Under the pieces are notes generated by a model. It saw only the letters and a program-made list of their open reading frames with translations. It did no database searches and was not told the DNA's origin. Positions 34,539 through 45,087 of a stretch of DNA of 64,000 nt are shown here, piece by piece (positions within the stretch are counted from its first letter, which is position 1; every line of letters starts with the position of its first letter). A program made the translations under genes and the position numbers. The stretch is from assembly GCF_029227915.1 (NCBI RefSeq), contig NC_079882.1, positions 13,722,501-13,786,500 on the forward strand, in the 5' to 3' direction. This stretch comes from Hydractinia symbiolongicarpus (lineage: Eukaryota; Cnidaria; Hydrozoa; Anthoathecata; Hydractiniidae).

Positions 34539-34743
34539 ATGTCGGAATTGGCTAAAACTTTTGATGTTGTTGATACCCCAGCAGAAGCGCTTGAAAAACC
34601 TATAGACAAGCGTCAGGCTTTGAAGGATGCAATACGCCAAGGTAAACAACACCTCCTACCGAAGAATGCCCATGGGTAAACAACACCTCCTACCAAAGAA
34701 TGCCCATGGGGCCTTTAAGGCCGATTTCCATACAACTGCCTGA
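34539..34743 (+). pseudogene. Small Polinton protein broken by a 34-bp tandem duplication
   Basis: AATAAA (34532-34537) lies one base before the ATG. Reads MSELAKTFDVVDTPAEALEK to GKQHLLPKNAHG. There a 34-bp block (GGTAAACAACACCTCCTACC...) is present twice in tandem (about 34641-34708), bringing a premature TAA. The frame after the second copy continues AFKADFHTTA to TGA at 34741-34743. The gene lies 50 bp upstream of PolB. Function unknown. Confidence 0.5.
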
Positions 34744-34793
34744 CCAAATCAAAATTTTTGCTGGTTGGAATAAAATGTACCTATAATAAAAGG

Positions 34794-36031
34794 ATGAATT
34801 TTTTCAAAAAGGCAATCAGTAAACTATATGATACAGTATCAGCACCAGTAGCGGCAACTCGCGAAGCTCTCGCTAACCAACTAAGGAGCGTTCGGGATAC
34901 CGTTAGTTACTATTATAACAGGTTCAGGGATAAATTTTCAGGAACACCAACTCTCAACGATGAGGTTCAACGGGTCACCATCGAAGATGAATACCAAGGA
35001 ATCGAGGACCTTAAACACATGTTCGGGAAAGAATCTAAGCATGCCACCAATACTGATGTAATTGAGGATATGCATAATATTCTTGATGATGACGCGGAAA
35101 TGATAGAAGACGGACACCGCATCAAAACATGGAGGTTCAACAAAAACCTTAACCAGCCATTGACAGATCCAATTATGCGAAAAATCACACCACACGTAGA
35201 CATGCGTGTGAAAGTGGTATACAGCTTTAGCTGTGATATTTACAGAGGCCTTAGAGCTCCGGGTCACTCTCAAGCATGGCTGAAATCGAGGCTTTTATGG
35301 ATAAATGCGAGATGAAGCGCCTGGATCTGGAAGATGCAGAATTTTGGTTCAAGGCTTATTTACCACCCGACAGAACCATCGAGACCCCAGGAGCATATGA
35401 AGGCAAAATAGTATTCAAGCACGTACAAGTCAAGATAATCTCTACTAGAGAGCCCCTACTTGGATGTGGACCTTTGCCAGATTGGCTGCGGGCTAAGAGA
35501 TGCATTTATAGTTTTGACAAGACAGACGAAAGAACGGACAGTCTATGCTTTTGGAGATGCTTGGCCGTTCATTACCGCGAGAATCGAAAGCAACGTGAAA
35601 AACATATTACGCAAAAGGTCCTCAAATTAGCACGCGAGTACTACGAGAATCCCAAGCTAAAGAGAATAGGTACGTGCCACGAAGCTTGTGGATTTGAAGG
35701 GCATTGCCAAAAAATTCAAAATTAAGATAAGAGTCTTTGAACCAAAAACAAACAACGATAAGGCCCCATGGCGTCTCGTATATGGACAAGGCCAATGCAA
35801 AAAAGACTTAGACACGATCAATATTGGTATGTTACAGGGTCATTGTTTTTATATCAAGAAAATGGAGGTACTAACTCAGCATTGGGAATGCGACGTTTGT
35901 ACACAAAGATTCAACAGATCAGAGAACCTCACACGACACAAACAAAATGACTGTGAAGGTATTAAGACCAAGATCATTTGCAGAGGTGAAAAGATCGAGC
36001 GGATGCAGAGTAGCCCCGAGCGGGTATTTTA
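34794..36031 (+). pseudogene. POLB: Polinton PolB, N-terminal part, left copy (truncated)
   Basis: Start MNFFKKAISKLYDTVSAPV, four bases after TATAATAAA. Frameshifts near 35248 and 35670. Contains DLEDAEFWFKAYLPPDR, GPLPDWLRAKR, DSLCFWRCLAVHY and LQGHCFYIKKMEVL, then a C2H2-like finger (WECDVCTQRFNRSENLTRHK). Homology to the right copy ends at about VFY (36031), before the exonuclease domain, where sequence leading to the satellite begins. This N-terminal region precedes the protein-primed family B polymerase domains that replicate the element. Clearly related in protein sequence to the inverted copy at 40394-42040, though diverged. Confidence 0.82.
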
Positions 36032-36163
36032 TCCCGATAACGGTTTACGTGCCTGCGCAGGTTATCATCAGTTTCGCCAAAAGAAATTTACATACAACTA
36101 TTTCAAAATTACAGATACAAGTTCTACATACACATAAGTACAGGCATAAATTTCCACATTAAG

Positions 36164-36198
<35 letters not shown>

Positions 36199-36269
36199 AC
36201 TGTATCACGTACGTAGAATAAAATGGCAGGAGTAAGTAGAAGACTATGCAGTCTTATCATCTCACACCT
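36032..36269. other. Junction between PolB and satellite
   Basis: Starts with a satellite scrap (ACGTGCCTGCGCAGG, about 36049-36075), then unrelated AT-rich DNA with a (TA)n tract at about 36164-36200. No gene. Confidence 0.5.
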
Positions 36270-39200
36270 GGTCTCTCTCTCGTTGGTCTCTCTCAATGCA
36301 CTACGACGTGTTAAGTCCTTTTCCATTGCGCCATGGCTTTAAAAGATGGCAACTACGTGCTCAGGCTTCTAAGGGCTGTATTATAGTCTTTACCGCCTAA
36401 TAAAGGTCTGATGCGAAAATAGCGTGATTCCACGTGCCTACGCTCGTTAGCGTTGGTCTAGTTCTCCCACTCTCAATGGACTAGGACGTCTTAAGTCGTT
36501 TTCTTTGGTGTCATTGCTTTAGAACACCGCCAACTATTTGCATAGGCCTCCAAACAACGTATAAAGGCCTTATACCGCCTAACAAAGATCTTACACGTAA
36601 ATCACGTGGTTCCACGAGCCTGCGCGGATTAGCATTGGTCCAGTTCTTCCAATGCTTATGGAATACGACGTCCTAAGTGGTGTTCCTTGGCGTCATGGCT
36701 TTTGAACACCGCCAACTACTTGTATAGGCCTCCAAAGTACGTAATATGGCTTTTTACCGCCTAATGAATGTCTTACACGGAAAGAACGTTGCTCCACGTG
36801 CCTGTGCAGGTTATCATCAGTCTATATCGTCCTCTCTCAATGGATTACGACGTCCCAAGTCATTTTCTTTGACGCCATGGCTTTAGAACACCGTGAACTG
36901 CTTGGACAGGCCTCTACTGGCCTTAATAAGGCCTTTTACCGCCGTAATAAAAAATTTATATGTAAAGCACGTAGTTCCACGTGCCTTCGTAGGTCACCAT
37001 CGGTCTAGTCTTTCCACTCTCAATGGACTACGACGTTCCAAGGCGTTATTTTTGTCGCCATGGCTTTAGAACAGCGTGGACTACCTGGAAAGGCCTCTAC
37101 TGTAATATGGCCTTTTACCGCCTAACAAAGGTCTGACACGTAAATCACGTGGTTCCACGTGGCTGTGCAGGTTACCATCGGTCTAGTCCTTCCACTCTCA
37201 TTGGACTACGATGTCTTGATTCTAAAAAAGGTCGTACATGTAAATCACGTGGTTCCAAGAGCCTGCGCTGGTTAGCATTGGTCTAGTTCTCCCACTATCA
37301 ATGGACTGCAATGTCTTAAGTGCTTTTCCATGGTGCCATGGCTTTGAAAGACCGTCAATTACGTGCACATGCCTTTACAGGCTGTAATAGGCCTTTTACC
37401 GCCTAATAAAGCTGTTACATCTAAAGCACGTATTTCCACATGCCTGCGTAGGTTACCATACATCTAGTCCGTCCAATTACGAGGTCCCAAGTCCTTTTTC
37501 TTGACGCATGGCTTTAGACCAGCGGGAACATCTTGCACAGTCCCTTAAAGGATGTAATATGGCCTTATACCATCTAATAAAGGTCTTACACGTAAATCAC
37601 GTGGTTCCAAGAGCGTGCGCTGGTTAGCATTGGTCTAGTTCTTCCACTTATAAAGGACTACGACGATTAAGTACTCTACCTTTCTACCATGGCTTTAAAA
37701 GACCAGCAACTACGTGCACAGACTTCTAAAAGCTCTAATATCTCCTTTTACCGCCTAACAAAGGTCTTACACGTGAATTATGTGGTTCCACGTGCCAGCG
37801 CAGGTTACCATCATACTAGTCCGTCCACTCTTAATAGACTATGACGTCCCAAGTGGTTTCCCGTGGCTCTATGGCTTTAGAACACCGTCAACTACTTGCA
37901 CAGTCCCTTAAAGGCTGCAATATGGTCTGTTACGGCATAACAAAAGTCTTACACGTAAATCACGAGGCTCCACGAGCCTGGGATGGCTAGCATTGGTCCA
38001 ATTCTTCCAATCTCAATGGGCTAAGACGTTTTTAGTGCTTTTGCTTGACGCAATGGCTTTAAAAGACCAGCAACTACGTTCACAGGCTTCTAAAGGCTGT
38101 AATATCGCCTCTTACCGCTTAGCAAAAGCCTTACACGTAAGTCACGTGGTTCTACGAGCCAGCGCAAGTTACCATCCATCTAGTCCGTCCACTCTCAATG
38201 GACTACGATGTTTCAAATTGCTTTCCTTGGCGTCCCTGCCTTAGAACACTGTCAACTACTTGAATGGGCCTCTAAAGATTGTAATAAGGCTTTTTACGGC
38301 CTAATTAAAAGTCTTACACGTAAAATACGTGGTTTCACGTGCCAGCGCCAGTTACCATCCATCTAATTCGTCCACTCTCAATGGTACACGACGTTCCGAG
38401 TCGATTTCCTAGCCCTCACGGTTTTAAAAGATGGACAACTAATTGCACAGTTTTCTAAAGGCCGTAATATCGCCATTTGCCGCCTAACAAAGGTTTTACA
38501 CGTGAATTATGTGATTCCACTTGCCAGCGCAGGTTACCATCGGTCTAGTCCGTCCACTTCTAATAGAGTACGACGTTCCAAGTTGTTTTCCTTGACGTAC
38601 TTTTCTTCAGAACACCGTGAACTACTTGCACAATCCCTTAAAGGCTGTAATATGTCCTTTTACCGCCTAACAAAGGTCTTGCACGAAAATTACGTGGTTC
38701 CACGTGCCAGCGCCAGTTAGCATCCATCTATTTTGCCACTCGCAATGGACTACGCCGTTCCAGGTCAATTTTTTTGGCCTCATGGCTTTAAAAGACCGAC
38801 AACTACGTGCAGAGTTTTCTAAAGGCCGTAATATCGTCATTTACCGCCTAATAAAGGTCTTACACGAAAATTATGTGGTTCCACGAGCCAGCGCAAGCTA
38901 CCATCCATCTAGTCCTTCCACTCTCAATAGACTATGACGTTCCAAGTGATTTCCCTTGGCTCTATGGCTTTAGAACACTGTCAACTACTTGCACAGTCCC
39001 TTAAAGACCGCAATAAGGCTTTTTACGGCCTAGCAAAGGTCTTACACATACATTACGTGGTTCCACGTGCCAGTGCCAGTTTCCATCCATCTATTTCGTC
39101 CACTCTCAAAGGGCTACGACGTTCCGAGTGGATTTCCTTGGCGTCGTGGCTTTAAAGGACCGACAACTTCGTGCACAGTTTTCTAAAGGCCGTAATATCG

Positions 39201-40393
39201 CCATTTACCGCCTAATAAAGGCCTTACACGTAAATCACGTGCTTCAACAAGCCAGCGCAAGCTACAATCCATCTAGTCCTTCCACTCTCAATGGACTATG
39301 ACGTTCTAAGTCGTTTTCCTTGGTGTCATGGTTTTAGCACATCGTTAACTACTTGCACAGGACTACGACGTCCTAAGTCCCTTTCTTTGCCGCCATGGCC
39401 TTAGAACACTGTCAACTACTTGCACTGCCTCTAAAAGTTGTCTAATATGGCATATAGTCGGTTAATCAAGTCCTCAGACGTAAATCACGAGGTTCCACGA
39501 GCCTGCGCTGGTTAGCATTGGTCTAGTTCTCCCACTCCTAGTGGGCTAAGACGTCTTAAGTGTAATTAAGTTCAAGTGATGCAATGGCTTTAAAAGACCA
39601 GCAACTACGTTCACAAGATAGTAAAGGCTGTAATATCGCTTTTTATCGCCTAATAACAGTCTTACACGTAAAATACGTGGATCCACGTGCCAGCGCAGGT
39701 TACCATCAGTCTAGTCGTCCACTCTTATCAGACTATGACGTCGCAAGTGATTTCCCTTGGCTCTATGGCTTTAGAACACCGTCAACTACTTGCACAGTCC
39801 CTTAAAGACCGTAATAAGGCTTTTTACGGCCCAATTAAAGGGCTTACACGTAAATTACTTGGTTCCACGTGCCAGTGCCAGTTACCATCCATCTATTTTG
39901 CCACTCGCAATGGACTACGCCGTTCCAAGTCGATTTTTTTTGCCTCATGGCTTTAAAAGACCGACAACTACGTGCAGAGTTTTCTAAAGGCCGTAATATC
40001 GTCATTTACCGCCTAATAAAGGTCTTACACGAAAATTATGTGGTTCCACGTGCCAGCGCTGGCGAGCATTGGTTTGGTTCTTCCACTCTCAATGGAATAC
40101 GACGTCCCAAGTCGTTTTCTTTGGCGCCATGGCTTTAGAACACCGTGAACTACTTGCACAGTCCCTTAAAGGCTGTAGTATGGCCGTTTACCGCCTAATA
40201 AAGCTCTTACACGTAAATTACGTGGTTCTAACAAAGGTTTGAACCACGTGGAACAAAGGTTTTACACGTATATCACGTGGTTACGCGAGCCTGCGCTCGT
40301 GAATATTGGTCTTGTTCTTCCACTCTTAATGGCCTACGGCGTCCTAAGTCGTTTTCCTTGGCGCCACGGGTTTAGAACACCGTGAACTACTTG
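36270..40393. repeat. Satellite array, about 22 units of about 181 bp
   Basis: Recurring markers such as CATGGCTTTAGAACACCGTC, AACTACTTGCACAGTCCCTT, TTTTACCGCCTAA, GGTCTTACACGTAAATCACG, GTTCCACGTGCC and CCACTCTCAATGGACTACGA are spaced about 179-186 bp apart along the whole stretch. Examples of the CATGGCTTT position: 37689, 37869, 38053, 38417, 38603, 38778, 38962, 39146. Units vary and fall into subtypes (AAAAGACC versus AGAACACC). One irregular, shorter spacing lies near 39350. Most units contain CACGTGG-TT-CCACGTG or a variant, a perfect inverted repeat. Open frames of 60-90 codons run across units, but the period is not a multiple of three and the frame changes. Confidence 0.9.
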
Positions 40394-42040
40394 CATAGCC
40401 ATTTCGTTGAGACTGTCGTGAACAGCCACACTTACTGGGATATGCTCGGATAGGTATGTTAGATCTGCTGTTTGTCGCTGATTCAATGGTGCTAGGAGGG
40501 CCTCAAAGTCGAACACGATGTAGTGGGGGTAGGGTCGAAATTCTTTCTTGAAGCATCTCTTGATTTTTGGTGGGCTCTCGCACTCACATGCTGTGACAAG
40601 GTTATACCCTGACCCCACTATGAAGTCTTCCTTCCACTTAGTTGCAGTGTACAAATTCTTGTGTGCATTGGATCTATTGGGTTGACAGAGACATCCGTGC
40701 CACTTGCAGTCGTTGTATTCGTAGACTGTCTTTGAAATTGGCTCATAACCATCAACTTTATACACCTCGCGCTTTAGATCATCTAGCAGCACTCGTTCTC
40801 CTCCATGTCCACAGAGTGCGTGTTGTATGTGTCTACCTGTTTGCTCAGCCATCGCTTCTATCCACTGACATGCCGCATAGCTAAAGCTTTCGTCATAAAA
40901 AACTTTCTCGGACTTGCTTGGCATTCGCTTGACTTTCTCACCCCTGCAAATGATCATAGTCTTGGCACCTCCGCACTCGTCCTGTTTATGTCGCGTGAGG
41001 TTGTTGCTTTGCGTAAACCGTTGATTACACGCCTCGCGTTCCCAATGTTGTGTTAAAACATCCATCTTTTTGATGAAAAATCAGTGGCCATCCAACATAT
41101 CAAGATTGATCGTGTCTAACCCGTTTTTGTACTGGTTCTGTCCATATACGAGCCGCCATGGTGCCTTGTCAGTGTTCGTCTTCGGTTCAAATACTCTGAT
41201 GTTAATCTTGAATCGTTTGGCAATACTCTCGAAATCTACAAGCTTTGTAGAGCGCAAATTTTCACGCTTTAGATTGGGGTCCTCGTAGTACTCACGAGCC
41301 AGGGCGAGGGATTCTTGTGTGGTGCGCTTTTCACGCTGCTTGCGCTCTCCTCTGTAGTGCACGGCTAGGCATCTCCAGAAGCACAAATTGTCCGTTCTTT
41401 CATCGTCTTTGTCTAAGCCGTAGATGCATCTCTTCTTTCGCAACCAGTCAGGAAGTGGTCCACATCCAAGTAACGGTTCTCTTGATGAGATGATCTTGAT
41501 ATGTACATGCGTGAAGACAATTTTGCCCTCGTATGCTCCAGGGGTCTCGATAGTTCTGTCGGGTGGTAGGTATGCCTTGGTCCAAAACTCCGCATCTTCG
41601 AGGTCGAGACGCTTCATCTCACATTGCTCTATGAAGGTTTCGATTTCTGCAATGCTCGATAGTGACCCAGAGCTCTTGGTCTTCTGATAACCTGATACAT
41701 CACCACCACCTTTGTGAACATCACAGTTGAAGCTGTAGACTACCGTGACTCTCATATCGATATGAGGCGTGATTTTTTGCATAATAGCATCTGCCAGTGG
41801 TTGCTTAAGGGTCTTATTGAACCGCCATGTCTTCACTCGATTTCCGTCTTCTATCATCTGCGCCTCATGTTCAACAACATCATGAAGCGTTGGTGAAATA
41901 TGCTCCTTGAGGTTGTTATAATAAAAAGTAACAGTATCCCTCACATTCTTCAATCGATCGGCAAGAGCGTCGCGGGTAGCTGCTACTGGAGCTGATATGG
42001 TGTTATACAGTTTGCTAATTGCGTTCCTGAACCAACTCAT
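40394..42040 (-). pseudogene. POLB: Polinton PolB, N-terminal half, right copy (inverted)
   Basis: Start MSWFRNAISKLYNTISAPV; AATAAA at 42046-42051 (minus strand) five bases before the ATG. A nearly intact frame with a single in-frame TGA after MLDGH (about 41081), where the left copy has Cys (GHCFYIKK). Contains DNLCFWRCLAVHY and then a damaged finger (WEREACNQRF, first Cys lost). Further on are the linker CECESPPKIKRCFKKEFRP and the exonuclease I motif YIVFDFEALLAP. Homology ends after LNEMA, where the satellite starts. It faces the left copy across the array. Polymerase palm motifs are absent from the window. Confidence 0.85.
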
Positions 42041-42350
42041 ATTGTTTTATTATAAATACGGCTCAATCAAAAAAGGTCATCGAGTAAGGGACTTCCCCTA
42101 CTCGATTGCTCATGCGCTAGATTCGTCGGTTGTTGTGTGATCTGCGCATGCGCTAAAATTTTTGATGACATCATCTAAATTTTATGTGCTGGTTACATGA
42201 GGTTTGGGATTTTTGGAGAGGAGTGTCGGGGGAGCGTTTTTAGCGGGGTTTGAGGGGGTAAAAGTTTGAAAAATTTGCAAAGTGAAAACACGAGGCCAAA
42301 ATTTCACGCAGATAAGATTGCAAAGTGAAAACACGAGGCCAAAATTGGTA
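42041..42350. other. Terminal region of the right-hand Polinton copy
   Basis: Contains GAGTAAGGGACTTCCCCTAC, GCGCATGCGC, and (read inward) AACTTTTACCCCCTCAAACC, which resemble 24370-24600 in inverted orientation. A 27-bp direct repeat (TTGCAAAGTGAAAACACGAG...) occurs at about 42276-42302 and 42321-42347. Exact terminus and target duplication not determined. Confidence 0.5.
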
Positions 42351-42539
42351 CAGGTTGGAGCAGGATCGTATCATGATATCGCGGTGAATGAACAGAAACA
42401 ACACTGTACATAACATAACGAGTTATCATAATGGCAACTTGGCTATAAGGTTGGCGTTACTTGTATAAAAGCCATGAGGGTTCTAGGGTGGTTAAAAAGT
42501 GACAGTTTCTGGGCTCCTAACATGATAATAAAGTATAGC

Positions 42540-42638
42540 ATGAAACAAACCGACCTGGCTACATGCAATATCTGTGCTAAAGAAGTATCCGAAGGTGTTT
42601 GCTCGAGTCATTTGATGCGTTGCCATTATAGTAATTGA
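42540..42638 (+). other. Short ORF with a BED-like zinc-finger pattern
   Basis: 33 codons containing ATCNICAKEVSEGVCSSHLM and RCHYSN; C-x2-C followed by H and CH resembles a BED finger as found in hAT transposases. Upstream of a spliced fragment. It could be a first exon or a transposon remnant. Confidence 0.35.
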
Positions 42639-42892
42639 AGCCAAAAGATGGAGTTAATGATATTACTAGGTTGCAGTGTGATAGATGCTTCTTGAAAACG
42701 TGGAGCTAGCTAGCTTACTATATTGAAATCTTTCGTTGTTTTTTGAAGACAATGTTTTCAGCTTAGGTCAGAGGCCAATGTGATGTGATATTCTTAATTT
42801 ATTCTCGGGCGAAAAAGTGACGTGACAATTACGTACCATCTTGAAGCGGGGGCGAACAAAACATAGGTAGTCACAGTTGTGGAGTTTACAAA

Positions 42893-43297
42893 ATGTCGTA
42901 TGAATATCAAGAAAATTTACCAAAAGAAGCTTCTGAACGTTATAAAGACAAGCTAACAATCATAGGTAATGGATTACAGAAGATGCTTGGGGGACAAAAA
43001 GCTCTTTCAGTTAAAAAAGTTCTAGCTAGCTAAAGCTACATTTCTTACTTTTGTTTCAGGGTTAAGAAAATGTCCTTACAAGTGTGCTGCCAATGATTGG
43101 AAAGACGATCCAACTGAATGGCCTCCTTTGTCGCGTATCACCATGTCTATCATTTTCTGATAAAGAGTCCACGTGAGTTTAGTGTAGTAATTTAAAATGT
43201 TATTGCTAGCTACATAAAATCAGAAATATTATATAAAAATAATGTTTACTTTTTAGGTATATACTCGAGTGAAGCCATGGGGAATTATAAAGCCTAA
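42893..43297 (+). pseudogene. Three-exon gene fragment with intact splice sites, frameshifted
   Basis: Exons 42893-42965, 43060-43172 and 43257-43297 have GTAATG, GTGAGT donors and TTTCAG, TTTTAG acceptors. They read SYEYQENLPKEASERYKDKL, then GLRKCPYKCAANDWKDDPTE and WPPL. After a one-base shift follow YHHVYHFLIKSPR and IYSSEA, to a stop at 43295-43297. I recognise this as part of a multi-copy cnidarian gene family of unknown function. Retained introns mean it is not a processed copy. Truncated at the 3' end. Confidence 0.4.
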
Positions 43298-43930
43298 CCC
43301 TAACCCTAACAGAAGCTAGGCTCATTGGCCCAGTTAATTGAGACAATACCCCATGTGGGTAAACAAAACATCATGCACCAATTTTGAAGCTCAATATAGT
43401 GTTTTTATATTTTAGTTCACCCAACCAGCTAGCAACCCAACTGGAAACTGCAATTAACATGAGCTAAACTGTGTTTAGTTCCATTAGGATGGGACAGGCC
43501 CAACTATTGACAAACAATTCCCATGCTTTTAAAAGACTGTGTCATAGGATGGGGCAGGCCCAACTATTGACAAAGGACACTTGTGTTTTCAAAAATACTA
43601 GTAAAAATGGGACAGATCCAACTATTGATACTTTTTAGAAACAGCCACAACATGGGTCAGTTTGAAGACTCCCAGACTAAATTTGAGCCTTGTAACATGG
43701 GAAACACACTTTTAAATTTAAAAAAAATTGAAGACAGCTCTGGCCCAATTGTGGACAAATGCAGTGTCTATAGGAGAGGACAAAAGAAACAAAAAATATA
43801 TGGAGGAAAATAAATCATGAATTCTCTAAATCTAATCTATTACAAATATAGCTAAAGTAATGAGCAATACAAATACAATGTCATAATTTATTTCCTTAAA
43901 AATTGAACAAACACAGACATAAATTCACAA
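43298..43930. other. Non-coding; telomere-like triplet and short repeats
   Basis: CCTAACCCTAACCCTAAC at about 43294-43311 is three units of the animal telomere repeat. At 43490-43630, GGGACAGGCCCAACTATTGA recurs three times with changes. An ORF at 43583-43813 falls in this repeat and is not convincing. Confidence 0.4.
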
Positions 43931-43934
43931 ATAT

Positions 43935-44050
43935 TAGTAGCACAGTCGGAGTACGACTCATTTCCAAGTGGTTGTGGTTTTGATCCCCACGTAATGCTGT
44001 TGTCCAGTTGAGCAAGAATTTCAAAAAAAATTTCTGTAGCTCAAATGGGA
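43935..44050 (+). repeat. tRNA-related SINE-like sequence
   Basis: A-box-like TAGCACAGTCGG and, about 45 bases later, a T-arm-like GTGGTTTTGATCCCCAC, in the spacing of a tRNA. The rest does not fold into a full tRNA. Probably a SINE head. Confidence 0.35.
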
Positions 44051-45087
44051 GCCTAAGGACTCTGCTCGAAAGTGGTGATACTGATCACAGAAAATATAAA
44101 TTAACTTTTATAATATTTCTTGAAATCATAGTCATAGTCTTTCTGTTTCTTGAATATATAACAAAATATTTCAATCATGGATGCCCCTCTTCTATTTAAA
44201 TCACATTTCTATATAAATCACAATTAACAATTGAACTTGAATTTCAATCTTTGATTCAAATCAAAAATCAAAAATTGAACTTGAAATTCAATTTTTGATT
44301 TAAACGAAATCGATTTCATTTTCAAATTTAAAATTCTATCAAAAATCAAAAATTTGGAAATTGATAATACATTTTGGGATATTTAGCACCAAATGACCCA
44401 AAGTAAGCCTTGGGATTGTAGAGAAAAAACGTTTGCGAAAGAGAGCGTACTTTTTTGCTAAAAGATGGATTTCCTTTTTCGTTTTTTGATTTGAAAACGA
44501 AGTATAACAAATCCGTGACCTGAAAGGGACATTTAATTTTCATTTTAAAATAAAAACTAATTTCAATTTTTTTATCAATTTTTCTTTTTTAATTCAATAC
44601 AAAAGAAAATTTAAACTCAATTTTCGTTTTTCGTTTTCAAATCAAAAAACAAAAAAGGAACTTCATATTTTGGCAAAAAAGTACGCTCTCCTTCGAAGAC
44701 GTTTTTCTTCTACGAACCCAAGGATTACTTTGGGTCATTTGGTGCTAAAAATCCCAAAATGTAATATCAATTTCTAAATTTCTGATTTTTAAGAGAATTT
44801 TAAATTTGAAAATTAAATCAAATTTCGTTTAAATCAAAAATTGAATTTTAAGTTCAATTTTTGATTTTTAATTTGAATCAAAAATTGAAATTCAAGTTCA
44901 ATTGTTAATTTTGGTTTAAATAGAAAATTGAAAATTTTTAACTTGTAAATGCCTAAAAGAGTAACAAATCATGTGACAAGTCATGTGATAATTCTGGTCT
45001 ATCAGATCAATTGACGTGAAGTGTAAAGAGTTGTATAACATTCGTAGGATTCAGTTAAATGTTGTTTGTCTTACCACAGAAACAGAC

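Larger units (their letters stand above)
24370..36031. mobile_element. Polinton/Maverick, left copy, truncated within PolB
   Basis: It carries the diagnostic set of Polinton genes: double-jelly-roll capsid protein, rve integrase, A32-like packaging ATPase and protein-primed PolB, on both strands. Its left terminal region (24370-24600: TTTACCTCTTAAAACCCCGC, GCATGCGCA, AAGTCCCTTACTC) resembles, in inverted orientation, the region at 42060-42300. GC content is visibly higher than in the host DNA. Many genes carry one or two frameshifts or stops, so the copy is old and dead. No adenain-type maturation protease is present. The right end is lost where PolB meets the satellite array. Confidence 0.88.

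Noticed and set aside
37993-40138. Row of 60-90-codon ORFs (ALKDRQLR..., ALEHRQLL...) as a repeat-protein gene
   Set aside because: They are frames of the 181-bp satellite. The period is not a multiple of three, frames change between units and there is no common start or stop, so a protein gene is not supported.
43294-43311. Telomere or chromosome end
   Set aside because: Only three CCCTAA units inside unique DNA; too short for more than a chance or interstitial repeat.
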